Source: Marinobacterium sp. xm-d-530
GTDB taxonomy: Bacteria; Pseudomonadota; Gammaproteobacteria; Pseudomonadales; Balneatricaceae
Assembly (NCBI GenBank): GCA_949499045.1
Contig: CATEEE010000155.1
Coordinates: forward strand, 1 to 18,359
Direction: 5' to 3'
Length of the DNA stretch: 18,359 nucleotides
How positions within the stretch are numbered: position 1 is the first letter of the stretch; each line of letters starts with the position of its first letter. This document shows positions 1 through 5,903 of the stretch, piece after piece. The notes below the pieces were generated by a model, which searched no databases, was not told the DNA's origin, and saw only the letters and a program-made list of their open reading frames with translations. A program made the position numbers and the translations under genes.

Positions 1-158
1 CCTAGAATGAGTGCAAGTAGTTCGAAGGTGCCGTGCTCATTAAACACATACACAGCAGAAGCAACCAACAAAGCGGATGAGAGCAAAAGCCAAAATAGCT
101 TGTTAGGCTCAAGTAGCTGAGTTTTAAAGTCTGTAGATGTCGTGTTTAAAGTATTCAT
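1..158 (-). CDS. Unrecognised membrane protein, N-terminal part only
   Basis: An open frame begins with ATG at 158 and runs off the left edge, giving 52 codons. The protein starts with about 20 polar residues (MNTLNTTSTDF...). A hydrophobic segment follows at about residues 21-41 (LFWLLLSSALLVASAVYVF), then NEHGTF and the start of a second hydrophobic stretch at the edge. This reads as a multi-pass inner-membrane protein with a short cytoplasmic N-terminus. The start is well supported: AGGAG (plus-strand positions 165-169) lies 6 bases before the ATG. I do not recognise the family and too little is present to guess a function. The Shine-Dalgarno lies inside a small inverted repeat, listed separately. 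An A/T-rich region upstream probably holds its promoter. Confidence 0.6.
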   Translation of the reverse strand, partial: MNTLNTTSTDFKTQLLEPNKLFWLLLSSALLVASAVYVFNEHGTFELLALIL

Positions 159-163
159 GTTCG

Positions 164-178
164 ACTCCTTTTAGGAGT
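164..178 (-). promoter_or_regulatory. Hairpin covering a ribosome binding site
   Basis: On the plus strand the sequence is ACTCCT-TTT-AGGAGT, a perfect 6-base inverted repeat with a 3-base loop. Read on the minus strand, the second arm is the AGGAG Shine-Dalgarno of the left-edge membrane protein and the first arm is its exact complement. In the mRNA the stem would occlude the ribosome binding site. That it controls translation is inference; a stem this short can also arise by chance. Confidence 0.35.
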
Positions 179-193
179 GGCAATACTAAAGAT

Positions 194-252
194 CTTTTAA
201 TAACTCTTCCAAGAATGTTTGGTGATTTTATATACAATTAAGTTATTAAAAG
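194..252. repeat. 12-base perfect inverted repeat, spacer 35
   Basis: CTTTTAATAACT at 194-205 is the exact reverse complement of AGTTATTAAAAG at 241-252. The arms flank an A/T-rich spacer that, on the minus strand, contains a TATATAAAAT stretch resembling a -10 element. The region lies upstream of the left-edge membrane gene and downstream of the Sel1 gene's terminator. The arms could be paired operator half-sites or a weak cruciform; no known regulator box was recognised. Confidence 0.4.
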
Positions 253-263
253 TATTTTGCTTA

Positions 264-288
264 TAAAAAAGAGCGCCGTAGCGCTCTT
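264..288 (-). terminator. Rho-independent terminator of the Sel1-repeat gene
   Basis: On the minus strand AAGAGCGC, a 4-base loop (TACG) and GCGCTCTT form a perfect 8-bp stem at plus-strand positions 269-288. A run of T follows (A-run at 265-270 on the plus strand). It begins about 20 bases after the stop codon of the Sel1-repeat gene, the expected place for an intrinsic terminator. Confidence 0.85.
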
Positions 289-308
289 CGTCATCAATCA
301 TGCATCGG

Positions 309-1103
309 TCACTTTATGTACTGCTGTGACAGCTTTTCAGCAAGTGCTTTTGCTTCGCTTTGCTCGGTTTCAGACAACTTCATCAGTAGGCGTGCTTCTA
401 TCGTCTGAGCGGTCGTTGAGCCAGCATTGGCTGCTGCTTTCATCCATGCGTAGGCGGTAATGTCCGGATTAACTGAAAGGTCATTACCATTCCCAGTAGC
501 GTAAAGCGTACCTAAGAAGAACATCGATTCAGTGTATCCCGCTTCAGTCGCTTGCAAGTAAAGCTTCTCAGCTTGTGCAAAATTTTGTTCTGTTCCGCTG
601 CCAAAGTTATAGCTTCTAGCCAAGTTGTGAAGGCCGGCCAGTGAGCCATTATGAGAGGCTTTGTCGAACCATTGCAGGGCAAGATTTAGATCTCTTTCAA
701 CGCCTTGGCCAAACTCGTACATTTCACCGACACGGTTTTGAGCGTCGGCATCACCCGCTTCTGCTTTAGGGAGCAGTTGAGTGAACTCGGCAAGGTAGAC
801 TTCATTTCGCATGACTCGAAGCGCGTTGATACTATCAAGGTGGCCCTGACGCGCGGCACTGCTGAAGTATTGCTTAGCGTCCTCTTTGCTCTTTTCAACG
901 CCCTGACCATCACGGTATAGAGTGCCCATTAAATAGAGAGCATCTAAATCACCCTCTTTGGCTAGAGGTTTGAGCTCTTCAAGAGCTTTGGTGTAATCGG
1001 CTGCCTGAATGGCACGTTCGGCTGCAATAATGGATGCAGCTTCAACTGACATGACTGGAAGAGCCAACGCAAAGGCTAGTGATAATAGACGAGCTTTGGT
1101 CAA
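309..1103 (-). CDS. Secreted Sel1-like (TPR-like) repeat protein
   Basis: The 264-residue protein has an N-terminal signal peptide (MTKARLLSLAFALALPVMSVEA, cleavage likely near residues 22-23). Helical Sel1-like repeats follow, recognisable by the pattern A..G...A...LG.LY..G.GV..D...A..W...AA..G. Clear copies are LDALYLMGTLYRDGQGVEKS (about residues 54-73), ADAQNRVGEMYEFGQGVERD (about 119-138), LHNLARSYNFGSGTEQNF and MFFLGTLYATGNG with AYAWMKAAANAGS. Sel1 proteins are periplasmic or outer-membrane-facing scaffolds for protein-protein contacts; no enzyme activity is expected and the partner cannot be named. The start is TTG, chosen because AGGAGG lies 6-7 bases upstream and no in-frame ATG precedes the signal peptide. 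The gene appears to be monocistronic, with its own predicted promoter and terminator. Confidence 0.88.
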   Translation of the reverse strand: MTKARLLSLAFALALPVMSVEAASIIAAERAIQAADYTKALEELKPLAKEGDLDALYLMGTLYRDGQGVEKSKEDAKQYFSSAARQGHLDSINALRVMRNEVYLAEFTQLLPKAEAGDADAQNRVGEMYEFGQGVERDLNLALQWFDKASHNGSLAGLHNLARSYNFGSGTEQNFAQAEKLYLQATEAGYTESMFFLGTLYATGNGNDLSVNPDITAYAWMKAAANAGSTTAQTIEARLLMKLSETEQSEAKALAEKLSQQYIK

Positions 1104-1109
1104 ACCTGA

Positions 1110-1115
1110 CCTCCT
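1110..1115 (-). promoter_or_regulatory. Strong Shine-Dalgarno fixing a TTG start
   Basis: CCTCCT on the plus strand reads AGGAGG on the minus strand, 6 bases before the TTG at 1103. It is the consensus ribosome binding site and supports the TTG start of the Sel1-repeat protein. Confidence 0.7.
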
Positions 1116-1131
1116 ATTCTATTCCAACAAA

Positions 1132-1161
1132 TTAATAGTCAATAACCGTTAGTGTTATCAA
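1132..1161 (-). promoter_or_regulatory. Predicted sigma-70 promoter of the Sel1-repeat gene
   Basis: On the minus strand TTGATA (plus positions 1156-1161, 5 of 6 matches to the -35 consensus) is followed after 18 bases by TATTAA (1132-1137, 4 of 6 matches to the -10 consensus). A transcript from here would have a leader of about 20 bases carrying the AGGAGG site. This is a prediction by eye. Confidence 0.4.
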
Positions 1162-1197
1162 AGTGGCGCTATCATAACCTTTTCACTGCATAATCCA

Positions 1198-1211
1198 CAG
1201 AGCTTGCTCTG
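1198..1211. repeat. Short dyad CAGAGC-TT-GCTCTG
   Basis: This is a perfect 6-2-6 inverted repeat in the divergent intergenic region between the Sel1-repeat gene and the phasin-like gene. There is no T-run after it, so it is not a terminator. It could be an operator; there is no further evidence. Confidence 0.3.
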
Positions 1212-1248
1212 AATTTCTATTATGAGTAACGTTATGATTGATGTAGCG

Positions 1249-1261
1249 CAGGTTAAACCTG
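1249..1261. promoter_or_regulatory. Dyad CAGGTT-A-AACCTG, possible operator before the phasin-like gene
   Basis: A perfect 13-base dyad (6-1-6) lies about 30 bases upstream of the preferred start of the phasin-like gene. Its position would suit a repressor site or a 5'-leader element. No known regulator motif was recognised. Confidence 0.3.
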
Positions 1262-1279
1262 TCAATTTAAATGGACATT

Positions 1280-1284
1280 GAGGA
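1280..1284 (+). promoter_or_regulatory. Ribosome binding site choosing the phasin start
   Basis: GAGGA lies 7-8 bases before the ATG at 1292. The upstream in-frame ATG at 1271 has no comparable site, so 1292 is preferred. Confidence 0.5.
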
Positions 1285-1291
1285 TTATCAA

Positions 1292-1609
1292 ATGTTTCAA
1301 GATATGACAAAGCTGTTCGAACAGAGTGTTGAATCATTTCAAGAGCTAGCTAAGGTTCAGCAAGAGATGCTACAGCGTATTACCAATCAGCAGATTGAGT
1401 ACACTCAACAGTGTATCCAGGCGACTATGAATCAGGCTAATGCTATTCAAGGTCTTAAGTCGCCTGAAGAGTTTATCGAAGCGCAAAAAGATTATACCCA
1501 GCGTTTGGAGTCGGCACTTAAGGCAGCGGCTGAGCAGAATATGAAAACGGTGCAAAACGCCCAAGAAGAGATTCAAAAAATTGCCTCTCAATCAATGGGT
1601 GGCAAGTAG
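1292..1609 (+). CDS. Phasin-like protein
   Basis: From ATG 1292 the product is 105 residues (MFQDMTKLFEQSVESF...). It is almost entirely amphipathic helix, rich in Q, E, A and K, with no cysteine and no membrane segment. The pattern (LFEQSVESFQELAKVQQEML, then LKSPEEFIEAQKDYTQRLE, then A-rich heptads ending IASQSMGGK) matches the small phasin family, whose members coat polyhydroxyalkanoate granules. Phasin proteins commonly show the L.....PE.....Q motif seen here. Family membership is judged from pattern; granule binding is inferred, and no PHA synthase gene lies in this window. An in-frame ATG at 1271 would add 7 residues but lacks a good ribosome binding site. The stop codon is 3 bases before the flavodoxin start, so the two are probably co-translated. 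Confidence 0.72.
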   Translation: MFQDMTKLFEQSVESFQELAKVQQEMLQRITNQQIEYTQQCIQATMNQANAIQGLKSPEEFIEAQKDYTQRLESALKAAAEQNMKTVQNAQEEIQKIASQSMGGK

Positions 1610-1612
1610 TTT

Positions 1613-2119
1613 TTGATTCCGCTGATATACGGCAGTACTACAGGTAATACTGAACGCATCTCACAGCTAATTGCTGAGTGCTGGCCTGGGAATACGCCTT
1701 TAAATTTAATCTCAATCGACAGCATGGTTAATGCCGATATTGAACATGCCTCGTCAGTGATTATCGGTGTACCCACCTGGAACTTTGGTGAGCTACAAGA
1801 AGATTGGGAAGAGATTTGGTCGAGTTTTTGTGAAATTGACTTCTGTGGCAAACGCGTAGCACTGTTTGGATTAGGTGATCAATTGGGCTACGGCGATTGG
1901 TTTCTTGATGCGATGGGCATGGTTGCCACACAGGTTTCACAAAAGGGTGCTACGCTGGTAGGTGAGTGGCCTGTTGAAGGTTATGACTTTGAGTCCTCAA
2001 AAGCGTTAACCCCGTGTAAAAATGCTTTCGTGGGATTGGCCTTGGATGAGGATACACAATCCTTTGAAACCAGAGATCGTGTTGAGCGTTGGCTCAATCT
2101 TGTTTATCCACAATTGTAA
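1613..2119 (+). CDS. fldB: Long-chain flavodoxin, FldB type
   Basis: The 168-residue protein is a cytosolic FMN-binding one-electron carrier. The phosphate-binding loop STTGNT is at residues 8-13. The first FMN-stacking segment GVPTWNFGELQEDWE starts at about residue 52 (Trp56), and the second, GLGDQLGYGDWF, is at 86-97 (Tyr93). The roughly 20-residue insertion typical of long-chain flavodoxins and the C-terminal GLALDED...RVERWL are present. The stretch from WNFGELQEDWE to WPVEGYDFES resembles E. coli FldB more than FldA from memory, hence the symbol. The start is TTG, 3 bases after the phasin stop, with a GGTGG stretch upstream; no ATG is available before the first beta strand. Flavodoxins of this kind supply electrons to reductive enzymes; the partner here is unknown. 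Confidence 0.85.
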   Translation: MIPLIYGSTTGNTERISQLIAECWPGNTPLNLISIDSMVNADIEHASSVIIGVPTWNFGELQEDWEEIWSSFCEIDFCGKRVALFGLGDQLGYGDWFLDAMGMVATQVSQKGATLVGEWPVEGYDFESSKALTPCKNAFVGLALDEDTQSFETRDRVERWLNLVYPQL

Positions 2120-2135
2120 TGTTGAGTGTTTACTC

Positions 2136-2139
2136 GGAG
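2136..2139 (+). promoter_or_regulatory. Ribosome binding site choosing the cytochrome c' start
   Basis: GGAG lies 7 bases before the ATG at 2147. This start places a normal signal peptide at the N-terminus, whereas the upstream in-frame GTG at 2126 would put seven extra residues, including two Arg and a Glu, before it. Confidence 0.6.
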
Positions 2140-2146
2140 AGAGATT

Positions 2147-2596
2147 ATGTCTTTGAAGAAAGTTGTTTTAACCACTTTGTCTTGTGCTCTATTTACTGCG
2201 CCTCTGGCTCAGGCTGATCGAGCGGAAGATGCGATCGAATATCGTCAAGGAATCTTTAAAGCTTATGGATGGCACTTTGGTGCCATGGGTGCCATGGTTC
2301 GCGGCAAGGTTGATTATGATGCTGAACAGTTTGCCCACCATGCTAAGTCATTTTTAGCGGTTGCACCGCTTGCGGCTGAGGGGTTTATTGAGGGTTCTGA
2401 TTTTGGTGACACATCTGCAAAAGATGAACTTTGGGAAAATCTAGATGATGTAAATCAGCGTTTTGTTGCTATGACAGAAGCGGCTGAAAAGCTAGTGGCC
2501 GCTTCTGGTGGTGAGTTATCTGACGCTAAGGCTGCATTTGGTGCTGTCGCTAAGTCTTGCAAAGGGTGTCACGACAACTACCGCGAGAAACGTTAA
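2147..2596 (+). CDS. Cytochrome c' (class II c-type cytochrome)
   Basis: The 149-residue precursor has a Sec signal peptide (MSLKKVVLTTLSCALFTAPLAQA, about 23 residues), so it acts in the periplasm. The single haem-attachment motif CKGCH is at residues 138-142, near the C-terminus as in class II cytochromes, with His142 the axial ligand. The N-terminal helix carries the family pattern YRQ..F...GWHFGAMGAMVRGK..YD (from about residue 32). The pattern LW.....D...RF..M...A..L lies in the middle and SCKGCHDNYR at the end. Cytochromes c' form four-helix bundles with an open haem face that binds NO and CO, and are linked to nitric oxide tolerance; the in vivo role here is inferred. The gene follows fldB closely and ends 8 bases from the convergent cytochrome b561-like gene, a plausible redox partner. 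Confidence 0.92.
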   Translation: MSLKKVVLTTLSCALFTAPLAQADRAEDAIEYRQGIFKAYGWHFGAMGAMVRGKVDYDAEQFAHHAKSFLAVAPLAAEGFIEGSDFGDTSAKDELWENLDDVNQRFVAMTEAAEKLVAASGGELSDAKAAFGAVAKSCKGCHDNYREKR

Positions 2597-2604
2597 ACGT
2601 CTTC

Positions 2605-3249
2605 TCAGATCCAAAACAGGAGTGCGCTAACAGCCGCTCCTGCTAGGCTTGCTGCAAAAAGAGTCAGTCCGCCTCGAATCTTAGGTGCTGCCTCTTCACT
2701 CTCCTTTTTACCGTGCAGCATAGCCTGTACGAGTTTTTCCCCTTTGAAACGCTGATACCAAACAATGGCTGCCACATGCAGGGCGATAAATAGAATCAAC
2801 AGATTAAAAATCATCTCATGAAGCTCTGTCATCTCTAATTGAGCGTCGTAAGAGATTAAGTAGGCCAATGGCCCTTCAATAAAAATGTCATCGTTACTAA
2901 ACAGCCCAGTCGTCACTTGCAGTGACATTAACCCTATGAGTGCTATGACGCTGAGAGCACCGGCAGGGTTGTGCGTATTGTAAGCTCTTTGTCCCCCCCC
3001 TTTGAGGTAGGCTATAACAGTGCTTGGGCGCTTAACGAAATGAGCGAAGCGAGAAGAGTCGCTACCGATAAATCCCCAAATGATGCGGAATGTGATCAAA
3101 CCTGCAGCTAAAAAGCCCAAACGTGTGTGCCAGATCATCCAGTTGCCACCTAGCTCTGCGCTCAGCCAGCTTAAGCCAAAGAGCATTACAAGAAGCCAAT
3201 GAAACAGTCGAGTGCCTAGATCCCAGATAGTGATAATTTTTTTCTGCAT
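2605..3249 (-). CDS. Cytochrome b561-like membrane protein
   Basis: From ATG 3249 the protein has 214 residues (MQKKIITIWDLGTRLFHW...). It has four main membrane helices plus a C-terminal one (GLTLFAASLAGAAVSALLFWI). Histidines suited to b-haem ligation lie in the helices: LFHWLL, MIWHTRLGF, ELHEMIFN and IALHVAAI. The pattern V.D...R.FHW at the start is typical of the bacterial cytochrome b561 / Ni,Fe-hydrogenase b-subunit superfamily. Such proteins move electrons between quinol and periplasmic haem proteins. The neighbouring cytochrome c' is an attractive partner, which is inference. The open frame extends upstream to 3324, overlapping nhaD, but those 25 residues are not membrane-like. A run of eight G (plus-strand C at 2993-3000) encodes part of KGGGQ. 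The gene lies 28 bases downstream of nhaD and is probably co-transcribed with it. Confidence 0.85.
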   Translation of the reverse strand: MQKKIITIWDLGTRLFHWLLVMLFGLSWLSAELGGNWMIWHTRLGFLAAGLITFRIIWGFIGSDSSRFAHFVKRPSTVIAYLKGGGQRAYNTHNPAGALSVIALIGLMSLQVTTGLFSNDDIFIEGPLAYLISYDAQLEMTELHEMIFNLLILFIALHVAAIVWYQRFKGEKLVQAMLHGKKESEEAAPKIRGGLTLFAASLAGAAVSALLFWI

Positions 3250-3277
3250 ATTGATAAGCCCGCTATTGAATGAAAAA

Positions 3278-4645
3278 TCACAACGTAAAAACGATATGGT
3301 ATCCAGCTGATAGTGCATACCCAAGGAGTATCGCCCAACTCCATTTTAGATGTGCTTTGAAGGTGTAGATACCATTTGCTTGCCCCATCAGTGCCACACC
3401 GGCAGCTGAACCAATCGATAGTAACGAACCACCAATGCCAATACAGAGGGTCGCCAATAACCATTGGTTGCTCGACATGGGTATATCCATACTCAAGATG
3501 GCGTACATAACAGGTATGTTATCGATCAATGAAGAGCTAAGACCTATGATGAGATGGGCAGTGGTCTCTCCAAAGTTGCCGTAAAGAGAGGTCGAAATGA
3601 GCGCTAAATAGCCTAGAGCAGCTAAACCGCCAACGCTTAAGACGACGCCATAGAAGAACATTAATGTGTCCCAGCTCGCCCTTTCAACCACTCTAAAATT
3701 ATCAAAACGCATAACCACTTCACCGTGATCACCTTTAAGGTGTTTTGTTGATGCGCCCATGTGGTGTCCACGCAGTTCACTCTCTTGCAACAGAGGATCT
3801 TGTTTTAACAATAGGTATCCGTAAATCTTTAACGCGCCTAGTCCCGTCATCATTCCAATCACGGGAGGTAATTTAAGAAATGAATGAATTAAAACAGAAA
3901 CGGTTATGGTGGATAAAAAGAGCACCAATATCCCCATCGCTCCAGGTTTCATTGATTGTTGTTCGTGCGGAAGTTGGGCCGGTCCTGTGGGAAGGTAATG
4001 ATTGAGTACTAGTGCGGGAATCAGCCAACTGATAAATGCGGGAATAATCAGGTGGGTAAATTCAAGAAACTTGAGTTTTTCCTGCTGCCAAGCCATCAGT
4101 GAAGTAATGTCACCAAATGGGGAGAATACTCCCCCAGCATTGGCGGCAATGACTACATTGATTAAGCCGAGTACCACGAATGGTGTCGTTCTTGTACCGA
4201 CCGCCATGACCACAGACCCCATTAGTAACGCAGTTGAGAGGTTGTCGGCAATGGGGGATATAATGAACGTGAGTCCACCTGTGACCCAGAACACGGTTCT
4301 TAGAGAAAAGTCCCTAGCGATCAACCAACTGCGCAACGCAAGAAAAAGGTGACGCTCCTCTAAAGCATGAATGAAGGTCATTGCGCTAAGAAGGAATAGA
4401 AAAAGCTCGGCATACTCTAGCAGCGTATGTTCAAGGAGAACCCCCGCTTGCTCTGGCTGTCCATTGAGCGTATAGCCAAGACCGACCAACAACCAAATTA
4501 AGCCTGCGGCAACCATCATCGGCTTTGATTTGGCTAGGTGAGTTCGGTCCTCAGTGATGACGAAAAAGTAACCGACAATGAAGATAAGTACGGCTAGGTA
4601 GCCGTAAACTGTGCCAGTTAAGTCGATTGAGTTACTCATGCTCAT
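3278..4645 (-). CDS. nhaD: Na+/H+ antiporter, NhaD family
   Basis: The 455-residue inner-membrane protein has about 10-12 hydrophobic segments and belongs to the ArsB/NhaD ion-transporter superfamily. Conserved membrane-embedded polar motifs are present: IADNLSTALLMG (Asp134-Asn135), NAGGVFSPFGDITSLMAW (from about residue 169, with Asp179) and SLIDNIPVMYAIL near the C-terminus. NhaD exchanges cytoplasmic Na+ or Li+ for H+ and is common in marine and halophilic gammaproteobacteria, consistent with the inferred habitat. A hydrophilic loop at about residues 285-310 (LRGHHMGASTKHLKGDHGE) separates the two halves. The start MSMSNS has two ATGs (4645 and 4639) and no strong ribosome binding site, so either could be used. 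A cytochrome b561-like gene follows on the same strand. Confidence 0.9.
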   Translation of the reverse strand: MSMSNSIDLTGTVYGYLAVLIFIVGYFFVITEDRTHLAKSKPMMVAAGLIWLLVGLGYTLNGQPEQAGVLLEHTLLEYAELFLFLLSAMTFIHALEERHLFLALRSWLIARDFSLRTVFWVTGGLTFIISPIADNLSTALLMGSVVMAVGTRTTPFVVLGLINVVIAANAGGVFSPFGDITSLMAWQQEKLKFLEFTHLIIPAFISWLIPALVLNHYLPTGPAQLPHEQQSMKPGAMGILVLFLSTITVSVLIHSFLKLPPVIGMMTGLGALKIYGYLLLKQDPLLQESELRGHHMGASTKHLKGDHGEVVMRFDNFRVVERASWDTLMFFYGVVLSVGGLAALGYLALISTSLYGNFGETTAHLIIGLSSSLIDNIPVMYAILSMDIPMSSNQWLLATLCIGIGGSLLSIGSAAGVALMGQANGIYTFKAHLKWSWAILLGYALSAGYHIVFTL

Positions 4646-4717
4646 ACGATGAACTAGCTTGCCGATTATCTCAATAGAGGTGTAGGAAAAACGTTCAAAT
4701 AAAGGCTGAGACAGTGA

Positions 4718-4746
4718 TTTAAAGGTGAGGACAATTCCTGTAAAAT
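4718..4746 (+). promoter_or_regulatory. Possible promoter of prfB-lysS
   Basis: TTTAAA (4718-4723, 4 of 6 matches to -35) is followed after 17 bases by TAAAAT (4741-4746, 5 of 6 matches to -10). A transcript would start near 4753, about 33 bases before the prfB ATG. This is a prediction by eye only. Confidence 0.35.
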
Positions 4747-4785
4747 ATGCCCCCTTTTTAAGACCTTTTGGACATTTGCTCGACT

Positions 4786-5880
4786 ATGGAAATTAATCCG
4801 ATTGTTAACAGCCTTAAAGAGTATGCCGATCGCACAAAAGAGTTGCGTGGCTATCTCGAATATGACGAGAAGCTTGAGCGCTTCGAAGAGGTTGAGCGTG
4901 AGCTTGAAGATCCTAATATTTGGAATGATCAAGAGCATGCACAAAAGCTAGGACGGGAACGCTCTAGCCTTGAGTCTGTGATTAAGACCATTAATGAACT
5001 GACCGAAGGGACTGCAGATTGCCTTGAGCTGCTAGAGATGGCGGTTGAAGAGGACGATGAAGATACCGTTGAAGAGGTTCGCGGAGAAGTTGAACGTCTA
5101 GGTGGTATGTTATCTCAGCTCGAGTTTCGCCGTATGTTCTCAGGTGAAGCGGATTCGAGCAACGCCTTCTTGGATATCCAGGCAGGCTCGGGTGGTACCG
5201 AAGCTCAGGATTGGGCCAACATGATGCTTCGCATGTTCCTCCGTTGGGGTGAAAGCAAAGGGTTTAAAACCGAGTTAATGGAAGTGTCTGACGGTGACGT
5301 TGCCGGAATTAAATCCGCGACAATTCGATTTGAAGGTGAATACGCCTTCGGTTGGTTAAGAACAGAAACGGGTGTTCACCGCCTCGTTCGTAAGAGCCCA
5401 TTTGACTCAGGTGGTCGTCGTCATACTTCGTTCTCTTCTGTCTTTGTAGCCCCTGAGATCGACGATAACGTTGAGATCGACATCAATCCGGCCGATCTTC
5501 GCGTCGATGTTTATCGTGCATCAGGTGCAGGTGGTCAGCACGTCAACCGAACAGAGTCGGCTGTCCGTATTACCCACGGACCATCGGGTATTGTTGTGCA
5601 GAGTCAGTCGCAGCGTTCTCAGCACCAGAACAAAGATAACTGTATGAAACAGTTACGTTCTAAGCTCTATGAAATGGAGATGCTGAAACGACGTGAAGCT
5701 GCACAAGAAGTTGAAGATACTAAGGCCGATATCGGTTGGGGCAGTCAGATCCGCAGTTACGTGCTAGATGACCAGCGTATTAAAGATCTACGCACCGGAG
5801 TTCAATCGTCGAATTGTGATCGCGTACTCGACGGCGATCTGGATATGTTTATTGAAGCTAGCTTAAAAGCTGGTCTCTAA
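4786..5880 (+). CDS. prfB: Peptide chain release factor 2, without programmed frameshift
   Basis: The 364-residue protein (E. coli RF2 is 365) recognises UGA and UAA stop codons on the ribosome and triggers peptide release. The stop-codon recognition tripeptide SPF is at residues 204-206 and the catalytic GGQ is at 249-251 in SGAGGQHVNRTESAVR. The residue four before the first G of GGQ is Ala (YRASGAGGQ), not the Thr of E. coli K-12. The start MEINPIV matches the family start; an in-frame TTG 18 bases upstream is not needed. In E. coli the gene shifts +1 at CTT TGA C around codon 26. Here the same place reads GGC TAT CTC GAA TAT GAC with no stop, so the frame is continuous and the usual autoregulation is absent. 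lysS follows 23 bases later, the same gene pair as in E. coli. Confidence 0.97.
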   Translation: MEINPIVNSLKEYADRTKELRGYLEYDEKLERFEEVERELEDPNIWNDQEHAQKLGRERSSLESVIKTINELTEGTADCLELLEMAVEEDDEDTVEEVRGEVERLGGMLSQLEFRRMFSGEADSSNAFLDIQAGSGGTEAQDWANMMLRMFLRWGESKGFKTELMEVSDGDVAGIKSATIRFEGEYAFGWLRTETGVHRLVRKSPFDSGGRRHTSFSSVFVAPEIDDNVEIDINPADLRVDVYRASGAGGQHVNRTESAVRITHGPSGIVVQSQSQRSQHQNKDNCMKQLRSKLYEMEMLKRREAAQEVEDTKADIGWGSQIRSYVLDDQRIKDLRTGVQSSNCDRVLDGDLDMFIEASLKAGL

Positions 5881-5903
5881 AAGTTAACACAGGAATAGAC
5901 ACC

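Noticed and set aside
1271..1291. Upstream ATG as the start of the phasin-like gene
   Set aside because: No Shine-Dalgarno precedes it, while GAGGA sits at good spacing before the ATG at 1292. It remains possible.
2585..2606. Bulged dyad GAGAAACGT / ACGTCTTCTC spanning the convergent stops of cytochrome c' and cytochrome b561, as a bidirectional terminator
   Set aside because: The stem is interrupted by a bulge, is A/T-rich, and has no T-run on either side.
3250..3324. Longer start for the cytochrome b561-like protein overlapping nhaD
   Set aside because: The 25 extra residues are polar and unlike the family; the b561 family pattern begins right after the Met at 3249.
4002..4352. Plus-strand open frame of 116 codons within nhaD
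   Set aside because: It is antisense to a clear membrane-transporter gene, with no ribosome binding site and no recognisable protein pattern.
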